Notes: a model not told the origin generated them from the letters alone. 64,000 bases of DNA from Caulobacter sp. (GCA_030645575.1 JAUSMJ010000029.1:31111-95110), one strand, 5' to 3'; positions 1 through 12,206 are shown, numbered from the stretch's first letter. Translations and numbers: made by a program.

Positions 1-143
1 ACATCGAGGTCGAGCGCCAGGGCGAGCCCCGTCGCTTCCTCAAGCCGGGCCTGGGGATCGCGCGCGCCCGCTTGCTGGGGCCGAACGGGGTGAAGAACCA
101 GCGCCCGTTGGACGGGGTCTTCATGGTCGATGAGTTGGGTCAA
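1..143 (-). CDS. hflX: GTPase HflX, N-terminal part (runs off the window), TTG start
   Basis: Minus-strand reading [48 protein letters not shown]; located directly downstream of hfq, TTG overlaps the hfq TGA. Confidence 0.8.
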   Translation of the reverse strand, partial: MTQLIDHEDPVQRALVLHPVRPQQAGARDPQARLEEATGLALALDLD

Positions 144-382
144 TCGTCTTGGTCGGAGGGCTCGTACAGCTGGACCGGCTGGGCGGGCATGATGGTGGAG
201 ATGGCATGCTTGTACACCAGTTGGGACTGGCCGTCCCGGCGCAGCAGCACGCAGAAATTGTCGAACCAGCTGACCACGCCCTGCAGCTTCACGCCGTTCA
301 CGAGGAAGATGGTCAGGGGCGTCTTGGACTTGCGGACGCTGTTGAGAAAGGTGTCCTGCAGATTCTGTTTCTTGTCACTCAC
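140..382 (-). CDS. hfq: RNA chaperone Hfq (80 aa, GTG start)
   Basis: Sm motifs: [61 protein letters not shown]. Confidence 0.97.
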   Translation of the reverse strand: MSDKKQNLQDTFLNSVRKSKTPLTIFLVNGVKLQGVVSWFDNFCVLLRRDGQSQLVYKHAISTIMPAQPVQLYEPSDQDD

Positions 383-486
383 GGGGATTCCCCTCTTGTT
401 GGTCGGAAGGCAGAAGGCCTTCCACACACGCAAAGTCAGCCTAGGCGCCGCTCAGAGCCGTCCGCAACCTCTGGCGAGCGCTTCGG

Positions 487-1353
487 TCACGAGATGTTCA
501 AAGCCTGGGCGTTCTCGATATAGAGAGCCCGCAGCCGTTGCGCCACCGGCCCGGGTTTGCCCGTTCCGATCGGGGCGCCGTCGATGGCCACGACAGGCAG
601 AATCAGGGCGCCTGCGCCGGTGATGAAGGCCTCGCGGGCGTTGCGGGCTTCCTCGGGCGTGAAGGCGCGCTCGTCCAGGCGGATGTTCGTCTCGCCCAGC
701 AGGCCCATGACCGTCTTGCGCGTGACGCCGCGCAGGATATTGGCGCTGGTGTCGCGCGTCCGCAGCACCCCCTCGGCATCGACGATCCAGGCGTTGGACG
801 AGGCCCCCTCGGTGACCAGGCCGTCGGCATCGACGAACCAGGCCTCGGCCGCGCCCTGGTCCCTGGCCGCCGTCTTGGCCATGGCGTTGGGCAGCAGGCC
901 GATGGTCTTGATGTCGCAGCGGCCCCAGCGGTTCTCAGGCGTGGTGATCACCGAGACGCCCCTGGCCGCGCGGACCCCGGCCGCGGCCCAGTCCATCGGC
1001 TTGGCCGTGACGACCATGGCCGGATGCGGCGCGGGGTCGGGGAAGGCATGATCGCGCCGGGCCACGCCGCGCGTGACCTGCAGATACAGCAGGCCATCCT
1101 TCAGCCGGTTACGGCGCACGGCCTCGCCCAGCACCAGCTGCAGCGCCCGCCGGCTCATCGGCATGGCGATCTTCAGCTCGCCCAGACTGCGCTCGAGGCG
1201 TTCGAAATGGCCCTCGGCGTCGGCCAGCCGGCCGCCGAACACGGCCCAGACCTCGTAGACGCCGTCGGCCAGCTGATAGCCGCGATCCTCGATATGCACG
1301 GCCGCATCGCCATGGCGCACGAACCGGCCGTTCACATAAGCCCAGCGTGACAT
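487..1353 (-). CDS. D-amino acid aminotransferase (class IV PLP aminotransferase)
   Basis: 288 aa; YVNGRFVRHGDAAVHIEDRGYQLADGVYEV and EGASSNAWIVD motifs. Confidence 0.9.
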   Translation of the reverse strand: MSRWAYVNGRFVRHGDAAVHIEDRGYQLADGVYEVWAVFGGRLADAEGHFERLERSLGELKIAMPMSRRALQLVLGEAVRRNRLKDGLLYLQVTRGVARRDHAFPDPAPHPAMVVTAKPMDWAAAGVRAARGVSVITTPENRWGRCDIKTIGLLPNAMAKTAARDQGAAEAWFVDADGLVTEGASSNAWIVDAEGVLRTRDTSANILRGVTRKTVMGLLGETNIRLDERAFTPEEARNAREAFITGAGALILPVVAIDGAPIGTGKPGPVAQRLRALYIENAQALNIS

Positions 1354-2744
1354 CAGTCCTCCGTCTCCTCGACGCCGCGCGCCCCGGCCAGGCCCAGCGA
1401 CTTCAGTTTGCGGTGCAGGGCCGACCGCTCCATGCCGATGAAGGCCGCCGTGCGCGAGATGTTGCCGCCGAACCGCAGGATCTGGGCGTTGAGATACTCG
1501 CGCTCGAACAGCTCCCGCGCCTCGCGCAGCGGCAGGGCGATGATCCGCTCGGTGCCGATGGCCCCGTTCTGCGAGGCGCTGGGCGTCTCGGCCGGCAGCA
1601 TGTCGGCGGTGATCGGCTCGTTCGGGTCGCCCGACGCCAGGATCATCATCCGCTCGACGTTGTTGCGCAGCTGGCGCACGTTGCCGGGCCAGTCGTGCAC
1701 CTGCAGCGTGGCGATGGCGTCCTCGCCCAGGCGGCGGCGCGGCATGCCGGTGGCCTCGGCGATCCGCTCGATGAAGTAGCTGATCATCTCCGGCACGTCG
1801 TCGCGCCGCTCGGCCAGGCCCGGCACCCGCACGGGCACCACGTTCAGCCGATGGAACAGGTCCTCGCGGAAGCGGCCGGCGCTGATCTCCTCGCGCAGAT
1901 CGCGCGAGCTGGACGAAATGACCCGCACATCGACCTGCACGTCGGCGTCGCCGCCGACGCGGCGGAACCGCTGTTCGACCAGCACCCGCAGGATGCGGCT
2001 CTGGGTCTCGCGCGGCATGTCGGCCACCTCGTCGAGATACAGGGTGCCGCCGTGAGCCCGCTCGAACACGCCGATCTTGCCCGGCCGGCTGCCCTCGCCC
2101 TCCTCGCCGAACAGTTCCAGGTCCATGCGTTCGGGGGCCATGCCGGCGGCGCTGATGGCGACGAACTCGCCCTTGGCCCGCGGGCTGGCCGCGTGGATCA
2201 TGCGGGCGACCATCTCCTTGCCCGACCCGGCCGGGCCGGCGATCAGCACGCGGCTGTTGGCCGGGGCGACCTTGGCGATCATCTGGCGCAGCTGCTGGGC
2301 CGGCAGCGACCGGCCGATCAGGCCGTCCGGCGCCAGCGACTGGGTGCGCAGGCGGCGGTTCTCGCGGCGCAGGCTGGCCGACTCGATGGCCCGCTCGACC
2401 ATCAGCAACAGCCGGTCGGACTTGAACGGCTTCTCAAGGAACTCGTAGGCGCCCCGCTTGATCGCGCTGACGGCCGTCTCGATGTTGCCGTGGCCGCTGA
2501 TCATGATGACGGGCAGGTCGCCGTCGAGCGACTTGACCAGGTCAAGCAGCTCCAGCCCGTCCATGCCGCCGCCCTGCATCCAGATGTCGAGGACCACCAG
2601 CGTCGGCTTGCGCGCGCGGATGGCCAACAGGGCCTGTTCGGAGTCGGCCGCCGTTCGCACGGCGTACCCCTCGTCGGTGAGAATGCCGGAGACGAGTTCG
2701 CGGATGTCCGCTTCGTCATCGACGACCAGTACGTCAGCCGCCAT
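1353..2744 (-). CDS. ntrX: Nitrogen regulation response regulator NtrX (receiver-AAA+-HTH)
   Basis: 463 aa; N-terminal receiver (VLVVDDEADIRELVSGILTDEGY), AAA+ and HTH domains; next to ntrY. Confidence 0.93.
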   Translation of the reverse strand: MAADVLVVDDEADIRELVSGILTDEGYAVRTAADSEQALLAIRARKPTLVVLDIWMQGGGMDGLELLDLVKSLDGDLPVIMISGHGNIETAVSAIKRGAYEFLEKPFKSDRLLLMVERAIESASLRRENRRLRTQSLAPDGLIGRSLPAQQLRQMIAKVAPANSRVLIAGPAGSGKEMVARMIHAASPRAKGEFVAISAAGMAPERMDLELFGEEGEGSRPGKIGVFERAHGGTLYLDEVADMPRETQSRILRVLVEQRFRRVGGDADVQVDVRVISSSSRDLREEISAGRFREDLFHRLNVVPVRVPGLAERRDDVPEMISYFIERIAEATGMPRRRLGEDAIATLQVHDWPGNVRQLRNNVERMMILASGDPNEPITADMLPAETPSASQNGAIGTERIIALPLREARELFEREYLNAQILRFGGNISRTAAFIGMERSALHRKLKSLGLAGARGVEETED

Positions 2745-4956
2745 GGGCCGCCTCCTTGTTTGCGGGCGCGGCCGTCGTACGCGCGTGCGGGAATTTCAGG
2801 GTCACGCGAGCTCCGGGAAGGTGGCTGGCGTCCCCCAACGCCAGCTCGCCGCCATGGTCCTCGAGAATGCGCTTCACGATGGCGAGACCAAGGCCGGTGC
2901 CCTTCTCGCGCGTCGTCACATAGGGTTCGGTGAGGCGGTCGCGGTCGCGCGTCGGCAGACCCACGCCATTGTCCTCGATGCGGAACGACAGGCCGCCGCC
3001 CTCCTCGACCAGGGCCGCGGAGATACGGCCCTCCTTCGGCGGCAGGCCCCGGGCCGAAACCGCCTCGGCGGCGTTCTTCAGGATGTTGGCCAGGGCCTGA
3101 CCGACCATGCGCTCGTCGCAGACCAGGCTGAGGTCCGTATGCGGCTCGGCCATATCGACCGTCAGTTCCGGACTGGCCACGCGCTGGGCGAACACGGCCT
3201 GGCGCAGCAGCTCGGCCGGGTCATGCGGCGCGAAGCGCGGCGCCGGCATGCGGGCGAAGGCGGAGAATTCATCGACCATCCGGCCGATGTCGCCGACCTG
3301 GCGGATGATCGTCTCGGTGCAGCGGTCAAAGGTCTCGACGTCCGAGGTGATTTCCTTGCGGTACTTGCGCTTGATCCGCTCGGCGGAGAGCTGGATCGGG
3401 GTCAGCGGGTTCTTGATCTCGTGGGCGATGCGCCGGGCGACATCCTTCCAGGCGGCGTTGCGCTGGGCCGTGATCAGGCGGGTGATGTCGTCGAAGGTCA
3501 GCACGATGCCGTCGGCCGCGCAGCAGGCCCGCACGCGCAGGCGGCGGGTCTCCGCGCCGCGCACGATATCGACCTCCTCCTCCGCCTCGCCGCCGATCTC
3601 GACCGCCCGCTGGGCCACGGGCGCGAGTTCGGGCGCGATGACCGCCAGGGCCTGGCCGGTCATGGCGTCCGGATCGGCGCCCAGCAACACGGCGGCCTGG
3701 TGATTGGCGGCCGACAGGTTGCCGGCCTGGTCCAGGCCGATAACCCCGGCGCTGACGCCCAGCAGCACCGTCTCGATGAACTGCCGCCGCGATTCCGCGT
3801 CCAGACTGGCGGTCCGCAGGGCCACCTGCTGGACCTGAAGATCATGCGTCATACTGTTAAAGGCGCGGGACAATACCGCCATTTCTTCGGGCTGATCGCT
3901 CGTATCGACCCTGGCGCTCAGATCGCCCGTCGCCACGCGGCCGGCGGCCTTCACCAGACGCGCCACGGGCGCGGCGATCGAGTTGGCGGCGGCGATGGCC
4001 AGCCAGGCCGCGCCGACCAGCACCAGCAGGGCCGTCTCGATATAGGTCAGCAGGAACGCGCCCTTGATCCGCTCGCGGTTGTTGGCCGCCTCGCGCAGGG
4101 CGACCAGCGCCGCCTCGGCGTCGCGCAGCTGGCTGATGATGCCCGTGCCGACGGGCCGCGCCACGTACAGATAGGCGTCCGGATAGGCCTTGAGCCGGTA
4201 GAGGCCGCGGATCACGTTCTGCGCCTCGAAGGTCTCGGCCGTGATGATGCCCTCGTCGGCCGCCTTGAAGCTGGCCGGCGGCGGGGCGATGAAGGCTGGC
4301 CCGTTGGGCTTCTCGGCGCGCGCCAGGATGCGCCCGTCGCGATCGAGCACATAGACCGCGGCGAAGGTGCTGGCCGAGATCTGCGCCAGGTAGTGGCCGT
4401 AGGCGACCGGCGTGGTCTCCAGCGCTCGCGCGGCGTCGTTCAGGTCGATGGCCACCAGGGTCATGTTGTCGCGCAGGATCAGCTGCTGCTCGGCGACCAC
4501 GGAGCGGGCCGTGTCGGCGGAGTTTTCGACCAGGGTGCTGATCTTGTCGCCGAACCAGGTCTCGACCCCGGTCAGCACAAAGCCGCCGAAGAAAATGGCC
4601 ACGATGATGGCGGGGGCCACGGCGGCGAGGCCGAACAGGCCCATGAACCGCAGATGCAGCCGCGCGCCGGCGTCCACGTTGCGATCGCGCAGCAGCCGGT
4701 AGACGCGCAGACCGACGAGCAGCGCCAGCCCCAGGATCAGCACGAGATTGAGCCCCAGCACCACCAGCATGGCCTGGACCGCCGGCCCGATCGGCCCGGC
4801 CGCCGGTGGACTCGACACCAGCAGCGCCCCGGTGATGGTCAGCATGGCGGCGATCGCATAGCCGCCGCCGACCACGTAGCGGGACTCAAGGGCCCGTCGC
4901 CACGTGGGGAGCGGTGCGTCGCCGCCGAGGGCGGTCTCTGACGCGGACAAACTCAT
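2734..4956 (-). CDS. ntrY: Membrane sensor histidine kinase NtrY
   Basis: 740 aa; TM segments, HAMP, PAS, H-box [25 protein letters not shown], ATPase domain. Confidence 0.93.
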   Translation of the reverse strand: MSLSASETALGGDAPLPTWRRALESRYVVGGGYAIAAMLTITGALLVSSPPAAGPIGPAVQAMLVVLGLNLVLILGLALLVGLRVYRLLRDRNVDAGARLHLRFMGLFGLAAVAPAIIVAIFFGGFVLTGVETWFGDKISTLVENSADTARSVVAEQQLILRDNMTLVAIDLNDAARALETTPVAYGHYLAQISASTFAAVYVLDRDGRILARAEKPNGPAFIAPPPASFKAADEGIITAETFEAQNVIRGLYRLKAYPDAYLYVARPVGTGIISQLRDAEAALVALREAANNRERIKGAFLLTYIETALLVLVGAAWLAIAAANSIAAPVARLVKAAGRVATGDLSARVDTSDQPEEMAVLSRAFNSMTHDLQVQQVALRTASLDAESRRQFIETVLLGVSAGVIGLDQAGNLSAANHQAAVLLGADPDAMTGQALAVIAPELAPVAQRAVEIGGEAEEEVDIVRGAETRRLRVRACCAADGIVLTFDDITRLITAQRNAAWKDVARRIAHEIKNPLTPIQLSAERIKRKYRKEITSDVETFDRCTETIIRQVGDIGRMVDEFSAFARMPAPRFAPHDPAELLRQAVFAQRVASPELTVDMAEPHTDLSLVCDERMVGQALANILKNAAEAVSARGLPPKEGRISAALVEEGGGLSFRIEDNGVGLPTRDRDRLTEPYVTTREKGTGLGLAIVKRILEDHGGELALGDASHLPGARVTLKFPHARTTAAPANKEAAHGG

Positions 4957-5028
4957 GGGAAACAGCCTAGAACCGCCTGCGCCTAAACTGCAACAGTCTT
5001 GTTGCTGTCACGAGACAGCCACGCCGCC

Positions 5029-6447
<1,419 letters not shown>

Positions 6448-7554
6448 TTAAGGGGTCCCGGAGGGAGCCACGGGCAACAGGACGCGGAAAACCGTCCTGC
6501 CCGGCTCGGAGTCGAAGTCGATGAGGCCGCCGTGGCCGGCCACCAGCTTGGCGACGAGGGCCAGGCCGAGGCCCGCGCCGAAGCTCTTGGAAGTCACGAA
6601 CGGCTGGAACAGGTGGTCGCGCATGTGCGGCGGCACGCCCGGGCCGTTGTCCTGGATCCTGACCTCCAGCGGCGCGCTCTGCCGCGGCTGGCCCGTGGCG
6701 TCGCGGATGCGCACGCCGGGGCGCCAGGCCGTGGAGATGGTGATCTCGCCCGCGCCGTCGCCGCGCATATGGGCGGCCTCGGCGGCGTTCTTGACCAGGT
6801 TGAGGAAGATCTGGATCAGCAGGTCCTCGTCGCCCCAGGTCGGCGGCAGGGAGGGGTCGTAGCGCTCCTTGAGCGTCAGGTCCTCGGCCACCCCGTTGGC
6901 GACCAGCGCGCGGACCCGGTCGAGCACGCTGTGGATGTTGACCGCCACGCGCTCGGGCGGGGCGTCGTCGGAGAAGGCCTCCATGCGATCGACGAGGCGG
7001 CGAATGCGCTCGGTCTCATCGACGATCAGCTGGGCCAGGGGCTGGTCCTCGGCCGCCGCGCCGGTCTTGAGCAGCTGCGCGGCCCCGCGGATGCCGGCCA
7101 GCGGGTTCTTGATCTCGTGCGCCAGCATGCGGCCAAGCCCGACGACCGACCGCAGGCCGGCCGGATCGGCGGAGCGTTCCGCCCCCAGGGCCCCGCGCAC
7201 GTGCAGGGTCAGCAGCACCGCGCCGTCCGGCAGGGGCGAGGCGGCGCAGTCGGCCTCGAACCCGGCATGGCCGAACAGGGCGATCTCCACCCCATGCTCG
7301 CGCACCCGGACGCCCTCCTCGACGGCCCGGGTCAGCAGGGCCATCAGCGGCGAAGTCGGCGGCAGCACGCCGCTGATCCGGCCGCGCGACAGCAGGCCCA
7401 GCCCCTGACCGAACAGGGCCTCGGCCGCCTCGTTGGCGGCCGCCAGGGCGCCGTCGGCGCCGATCAGCAGCGCTGGCTCCGGGCTGAGGTCGAAGGCGGC
7501 GGCCTTCAGCGCGGCCGCCGAAGCGGCGCTCCGTGGCGAGGCGCGGCCCGTCAT
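6448..7554 (-). CDS. ntrB: Nitrogen regulation histidine kinase NtrB
   Basis: Start [27 protein letters not shown] overlaps the dusB stop; H-box [23 protein letters not shown]. The tracked 687-aa ORF is an artefactual N-terminal extension. Confidence 0.93.
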   Translation of the reverse strand: MTGRASPRSAASAAALKAAAFDLSPEPALLIGADGALAAANEAAEALFGQGLGLLSRGRISGVLPPTSPLMALLTRAVEEGVRVREHGVEIALFGHAGFEADCAASPLPDGAVLLTLHVRGALGAERSADPAGLRSVVGLGRMLAHEIKNPLAGIRGAAQLLKTGAAAEDQPLAQLIVDETERIRRLVDRMEAFSDDAPPERVAVNIHSVLDRVRALVANGVAEDLTLKERYDPSLPPTWGDEDLLIQIFLNLVKNAAEAAHMRGDGAGEITISTAWRPGVRIRDATGQPRQSAPLEVRIQDNGPGVPPHMRDHLFQPFVTSKSFGAGLGLALVAKLVAGHGGLIDFDSEPGRTVFRVLLPVAPSGTP

Positions 7555-8558
7555 GCCGCCAGCCTCCGCGGGTCGCCCGACCACAGGGCCGTCAGCGCGG
7601 CCTCGACGTCGGCCGGATCGTCCATGCGGCAGAGCCGCCCGCGCGCCTCGCGACGAGCTTCGGCGGAGGCCGGCGCTGGCGCGTTCTCGACGTAGGCGGC
7701 CAGATGTTTGCGGAACATGCGCAGGCCCAGGCGCGGGCCGTAGAAGGTGATGCTGTCGCGGAAGTGACCCAGCACGATCTCCAGCCGTTCGGCCAGCGAC
7801 GGCTCGGCGTCGCCGGCCCCCCGCAGCTGCGCCGCGATCGAGCGGGCGATCCACGGCCGGCCCAGCACGCCGCGACCGACCATCACGCCGTCGGCGCCCG
7901 ACTGTTCGAGCGCCCGGGCCGCGCTGGCCCCGTCGATGATGTCGCCATTGACGATCACCGGGATCGAGACCGCTTCCTTGACCCCCCGCACGGCGGCCCA
8001 GTCGGCGGCGCCTTTGTAGAACTGGCAGCGGGTGCGGCCGTGTACGGTGAGAGCTTTCGCGCCAACCGCCTCGGCGCGCCGCGCGAATTCGGGCGCGTTG
8101 CGGCTGGCGTCGTCCCAGCCCAGGCGCATCTTTACCGTCACGGGCGTGTCGACGGCCTCGACCGCCGCGGCGACCAGCGACTCGGCCAGGTCCAGGTCGC
8201 GCATCAGGGCCGAGCCGGACAGCGAGCCGGTCACCTCGCGCGCGGGACAGCCGAAGTTGAGATCGATGATCTGGGCCCCGGCCTGCTGGGCCAGCCGCGC
8301 GCCCTCGGCGATCCAGCGACGCTCGCGGCCGACCAGTTGCACGACCATCAGGGGATGACCGTCGCCGATCGCCGCGCGCCGCACGACATCGGGCCGGGCG
8401 CGCGCGAACTCGGCGCAGGCGACCATCTCCGTCGCCGCGTAAGCCGCTCCCAGCCGCCCGGCGGCCTTGCGGAAGGGAAGATCGGAAATGCCCGTCATCG
8501 GCGCGATCCACACGCGCCCCGGCACTTCCACGTCTCCGACTGTGAGCGTTGTGCTCAT
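7551..8558 (-). CDS. dusB: tRNA-dihydrouridine synthase B (NifR3)
   Basis: 335 aa; [51 protein letters not shown]; conserved nifR3-ntrBC order. Confidence 0.95.
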   Translation of the reverse strand: MSTTLTVGDVEVPGRVWIAPMTGISDLPFRKAAGRLGAAYAATEMVACAEFARARPDVVRRAAIGDGHPLMVVQLVGRERRWIAEGARLAQQAGAQIIDLNFGCPAREVTGSLSGSALMRDLDLAESLVAAAVEAVDTPVTVKMRLGWDDASRNAPEFARRAEAVGAKALTVHGRTRCQFYKGAADWAAVRGVKEAVSIPVIVNGDIIDGASAARALEQSGADGVMVGRGVLGRPWIARSIAAQLRGAGDAEPSLAERLEIVLGHFRDSITFYGPRLGLRMFRKHLAAYVENAPAPASAEARREARGRLCRMDDPADVEAALTALWSGDPRRLAA

Positions 8559-8648
8559 TCTATAATCACCTCGAACGCCGCCTTTTTAGGCAGATTGTGC
8601 GGTGCGGTAAAGGTTGGAGATGAGACTTTCGCGCCCTAGACAGAGGGT

Positions 8649-9803
8649 ATGAGCATTTCGTCCGGACATTTCTCGGCCGTCATCGTCGCCGCCGGCGGCG
8701 GAACCCGGGCCGGGCCGGGTCTGGCCAAGCAGTGGCGCACCGTCGCTGGCAAGGTCGTTCTGCGCTGGTCGGCCGAGGCCCTGCTGGCCGCCGGCGCGCG
8801 GGAGCTGATCATTGTCGTCGGCGAGGACGGCGAGGCCCTGGCCGCCCAGGCGCTGCAGGGGCTGGACGGCTGGCGCGCGGCCCGCGGCGGCGCGACGCGG
8901 GCGCTGTCGGTGCAGGCGGGCCTCAACGCCATCGCGGGCCCGGCCGACGAGGCGGTTCTGGTCCACGACGCCGCCCGGCCGTTCGTCACCACCGGCCACA
9001 TCGACGCCCTGCTGAGGGCGCTGGACGGGGCCGACGGGGCCATCCCCGCCCTGCCCGTCGCCGACACGCTCAAGCGCGAAGGCCCGGGCGGCCTGACAAC
9101 CACGTCCCGCGAGGGGCTCTGGCGGGCCCAGACGCCGCAGGCCTTCCGGCGGGACCGCCTGCTGGCCGCCTACGCCGCCTGGCCGGAAGGCGGCGAGCCG
9201 ACCGACGACGCCCAGGTGGTCGAGGCCCACGGCGGCCGCGTCGCCATCGCGCCCGGCGATCCCCGACTGATGAAGCTGACATACCCCGAGGACTTCGACA
9301 TGGCCGAACGGCTGGCGGGCGGCGCCCGCGTCACTCGCATGGGCCAGGGCTTCGACGCCCATCGCTGGGGCCCTGGCGAGGCGGTCTGGCTGTGCGGCGT
9401 GCGCATCGACCACGACCAGACCCTGGTCGGCCATTCGGATGCCGACGCCGGGCTGCACGCCCTGACCGACGCGATCCTGGGGGCTATCGGCGAGGGCGAC
9501 ATCGGCGACCACTTCCCGCCGACCGACCCGAAGTGGAAGGGCGCGGCCAGCGACCTGTTCCTCGAACACGCGGCGTCGCTGGTCGCGGCGAAGGGCGGCC
9601 GGATCGTCAATATCGACGTCACGCTGATCTGCGAGCGGCCGAAGATCAAGCCGCACCGCCAGGCCATGCGCGAGCGGCTGGCGGCGATCCTGCGCCTGCC
9701 GCTCGACCGGGTCAGCGTCAAGGCGACCACCACCGAGGGCATGGGCTTCACCGGTCGCGGCGAGGGCCTGGCCGCCCAGGCCGTGGCGGTGGTGGAGATA
9801 TAG
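8649..9803 (+). CDS. ispDF: Bifunctional 2-C-methyl-D-erythritol 4-phosphate cytidylyltransferase / 2-C-methyl-D-erythritol 2,4-cyclodiphosphate synthase
   Basis: 384 aa; IspD N-terminus (VIVAAGGGTRAG) fused to IspF (GQGFDAHRW...DADAGLHALTDAILGAIGEGDIGDHFPPTD). Confidence 0.95.
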   Translation: MSISSGHFSAVIVAAGGGTRAGPGLAKQWRTVAGKVVLRWSAEALLAAGARELIIVVGEDGEALAAQALQGLDGWRAARGGATRALSVQAGLNAIAGPADEAVLVHDAARPFVTTGHIDALLRALDGADGAIPALPVADTLKREGPGGLTTTSREGLWRAQTPQAFRRDRLLAAYAAWPEGGEPTDDAQVVEAHGGRVAIAPGDPRLMKLTYPEDFDMAERLAGGARVTRMGQGFDAHRWGPGEAVWLCGVRIDHDQTLVGHSDADAGLHALTDAILGAIGEGDIGDHFPPTDPKWKGAASDLFLEHAASLVAAKGGRIVNIDVTLICERPKIKPHRQAMRERLAAILRLPLDRVSVKATTTEGMGFTGRGEGLAAQAVAVVEI

Positions 9804-9805
9804 CC

Positions 9806-9837
9806 GGGGACATGTACCGCCTTCGGTACGTGTCCCC
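9806..9837. repeat. Palindromic REP-like element, copy 1
   Basis: ggggacatgtaccgccttcggtacgtgtcccc, directly after the ispDF stop. Confidence 0.7.
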
Positions 9838-9854
9838 TGCCGCTGTAGGCTGAC

Positions 9855-9882
9855 GGGGACACGCACTGAAGTGCATGTCCCC
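9855..9882. repeat. Palindromic REP-like element (GGACACGCACTGAAGTGCATGTCC family)
   Basis: ggggacacgcactgaagtgcatgtcccc; same sequence near 31829, 45215 and 45259. Confidence 0.8.
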
Positions 9883-12206
9883 TACTTCCCGGTCAGCCGC
9901 GACCACGCGTCCTTCAGGTTCTCCATCATCGGACCACTGCGCTCCTGCATCCGCCGCAGCATCGCGCCGACCAGGTTGGTGTAGTCGTCGGTCCAGGGCC
10001 GCACGAGATCGGGCCGCGACGGCGTCCAGCGCGGGTCGGCGCGGAACCGGGCCAGCGCCTGTGGCGTGCGGGCGATGATCAGGGCGTCCTCGGACGACTC
10101 CCACATGTTCGGCGAATTGCTCGGGACGCGGTGCTCCTGCAGCAGGGCATGGCCGCCGGCCGCCCTGGCCACCGCCATGGCTGGCGCGGTGAGCTCCAGG
10201 TTACGGTTGGACAGGTGCAGGATCAGAACCCCGTCCGGCTTGATGTGGGTCAGATATCCGCGCACGGCCTCGACGGTCAGCAGGTGGGCCGGCACCGCGT
10301 CCGACGAGAAGGCGTCGATCAGCAGGATGTCGAACGCGTCCTTCGGCTGTTTCTCCAGCGTCAGGCGGGCGTCGCCGAGCACGAAATCGACGGGCCCCCG
10401 GGCGCATTTGGTCGTGTAGTCGAACTGGCCGCTGTCGTGGGAGATGCGGATCACCAGCGGGTCGATCTCGAAGAAGGTCAGGTGGTCGCCGGGCCGCACA
10501 TAGCCGGCCACCGACCCGGTGCCCAGGCCCACGGCGCCGATGCGCAGGGCCGGGCTGACCGCCTGGCGGGCGGTGAACACCTGGCCGATCGGCGTCTCGG
10601 GCGCGTAGTAGACCAGCGGCCGGCAGTGATAGCGCGGATCGACCGCCTGGGCGCCGTGCAGCGTGGTGCCATGGGCGAGCAGCCGCACCTCGCCGCCGGA
10701 GAAGTTGGCCATCTCCGGCGGCGGCGTGGGCCAGGTGCGGGGCACGGTCAGCCGTGACTGGCGCAGCACGCCGAAGAAGCTGCGGTCCGTGCGGATCACA
10801 TCGACCCGGTCGCCGACGGCGCTGGCCGAAAAAAGCAGGGTAACCATCAGGGCGAACATCAGCAGCGCCCGGTCGCGCATCAGGAAGACCGTCACGGTGG
10901 TCGCCGCCAGGGCCAGCTTGACGCTGAGGGTCGGGCCGACCTGATCGACCGCCACCGCCGCCATCAGGGCCGACAGCAGGCCGATGGCGACCAGGAACAT
11001 CTGCACCGTGGTCAGCCGCCCCCGGCCCCACGGCCGCGCCAGCACCGACAGGGCCAGCATCAGCGGATACTCGAGCACCGAGCGGAAGATGACCGGCGCC
11101 ACGAAGGCGTTGAACGAGCCGCCGACCACGCCGCCCAGCGACATGCAGAGATAGAACTCGGTCAGGTGCTCGGGGTCCGGTCGCCGCGCCACCAGCGCCT
11201 GATGGCAGACCAGGGCGGTCAGGAAGAAGCAGGCGAGGTGCACGAATATCTGCAGCTCGATGCCGTTCGAGCCGAACTGCAGGGTGGCGGCGCAGGCGGC
11301 GACGGCCGCGGCCTGGAACGTCAGGGTGGCCCAGCGCGGAATCGCCGGCTTCGTCTGGAACGCGATGATGAAGGTGACCAGATAGAGGGCCAGCGGCGCG
11401 ACCCACAGAAAGGGCGCCGAGGCGACGTCCGTGGCCAGGTGGGCGGTGACCCCCAGCATCAGGCTGGACGGGATGGCGGCTAGCGCCACCCAGATGGCCC
11501 GCTCGCGCCAGGTCGGCGCCGGGGTCGCCTTGACCGGAGCCACGGCCGCCTGCCCGGCCGGTATCTCGGCTCGCTTCCACACCAGCATGGCCAGGGCGGC
11601 CAGGATCAGCACGAAGGCCCAGTATCCGCCGCTCCAGGTCCAGCGCTGGGCCTGCAGGGTCTGCAGCGGCTCCATGACGACCGGATAGGCCAGCAGCGCC
11701 AGCAGGCTGCCCAGGTTGCTGGCGGCGTAGAGGCTGTAGGGTTCGCCCGCCCCCTCCCCCCGGAACACCCGCGCATGCCAGGCCTGCACCAGCGGCGCGG
11801 TGGCCGACAGGATGGCGAACGGCAGGCCGATCGACAGCGTCAGCACCGCCAGCAGCCAAAGGGCCGGATGGTTGGACGACGGCTCGCCCGCCAGCGTCGA
11901 GATGCTCAGCGGAAACAGCGTCAGGCCGGCGATCACCAGGGCCGCGATATGGACCGTGATCTGCCGCCGCACATGCTGGATCTTCTGCAGGACATGGGCG
12001 TAGCCGTAGCCGACCAGCAGCGCGATCTGGAAGAAGGCCATGCTGGTGTTCCACACCGCCGGCGAGCCGCCGAGCAGCGGCAGCACCAGCTTGGCCACCA
12101 TCGGCTGGACCATGAACACCAGCGCCGCGCTGGTGAAGACCGACACCACGAACAGCGGCGGCGTCGTCGTCCCGGCGGCGCGGGGGGCCTCGATCGTGTC
12201 TGTCAT
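9882..12206 (-). CDS. Fused membrane (MFS-like) / spermidine synthase-like protein
   Basis: 774 aa; many TM segments, then GAVGLGTGSVAGYVRPGDHLTFFEIDPLVIRIS...DILLIDAFSSDAVPAHLLTVEAVRGYL. Confidence 0.85.
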   Translation of the reverse strand: MTDTIEAPRAAGTTTPPLFVVSVFTSAALVFMVQPMVAKLVLPLLGGSPAVWNTSMAFFQIALLVGYGYAHVLQKIQHVRRQITVHIAALVIAGLTLFPLSISTLAGEPSSNHPALWLLAVLTLSIGLPFAILSATAPLVQAWHARVFRGEGAGEPYSLYAASNLGSLLALLAYPVVMEPLQTLQAQRWTWSGGYWAFVLILAALAMLVWKRAEIPAGQAAVAPVKATPAPTWRERAIWVALAAIPSSLMLGVTAHLATDVASAPFLWVAPLALYLVTFIIAFQTKPAIPRWATLTFQAAAVAACAATLQFGSNGIELQIFVHLACFFLTALVCHQALVARRPDPEHLTEFYLCMSLGGVVGGSFNAFVAPVIFRSVLEYPLMLALSVLARPWGRGRLTTVQMFLVAIGLLSALMAAVAVDQVGPTLSVKLALAATTVTVFLMRDRALLMFALMVTLLFSASAVGDRVDVIRTDRSFFGVLRQSRLTVPRTWPTPPPEMANFSGGEVRLLAHGTTLHGAQAVDPRYHCRPLVYYAPETPIGQVFTARQAVSPALRIGAVGLGTGSVAGYVRPGDHLTFFEIDPLVIRISHDSGQFDYTTKCARGPVDFVLGDARLTLEKQPKDAFDILLIDAFSSDAVPAHLLTVEAVRGYLTHIKPDGVLILHLSNRNLELTAPAMAVARAAGGHALLQEHRVPSNSPNMWESSEDALIIARTPQALARFRADPRWTPSRPDLVRPWTDDYTNLVGAMLRRMQERSGPMMENLKDAWSRLTGK

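Noticed and set aside
6448-8511. 687-aa ORF for ntrB
   Set aside because: The extra N-terminus runs through dusB in another frame; the real start at 7554 overlaps the dusB stop.
9882-12206. Fused MFS/spermidine synthase-like protein as a novel fusion
   Set aside because: This fused architecture is a known widespread bacterial family; not new.
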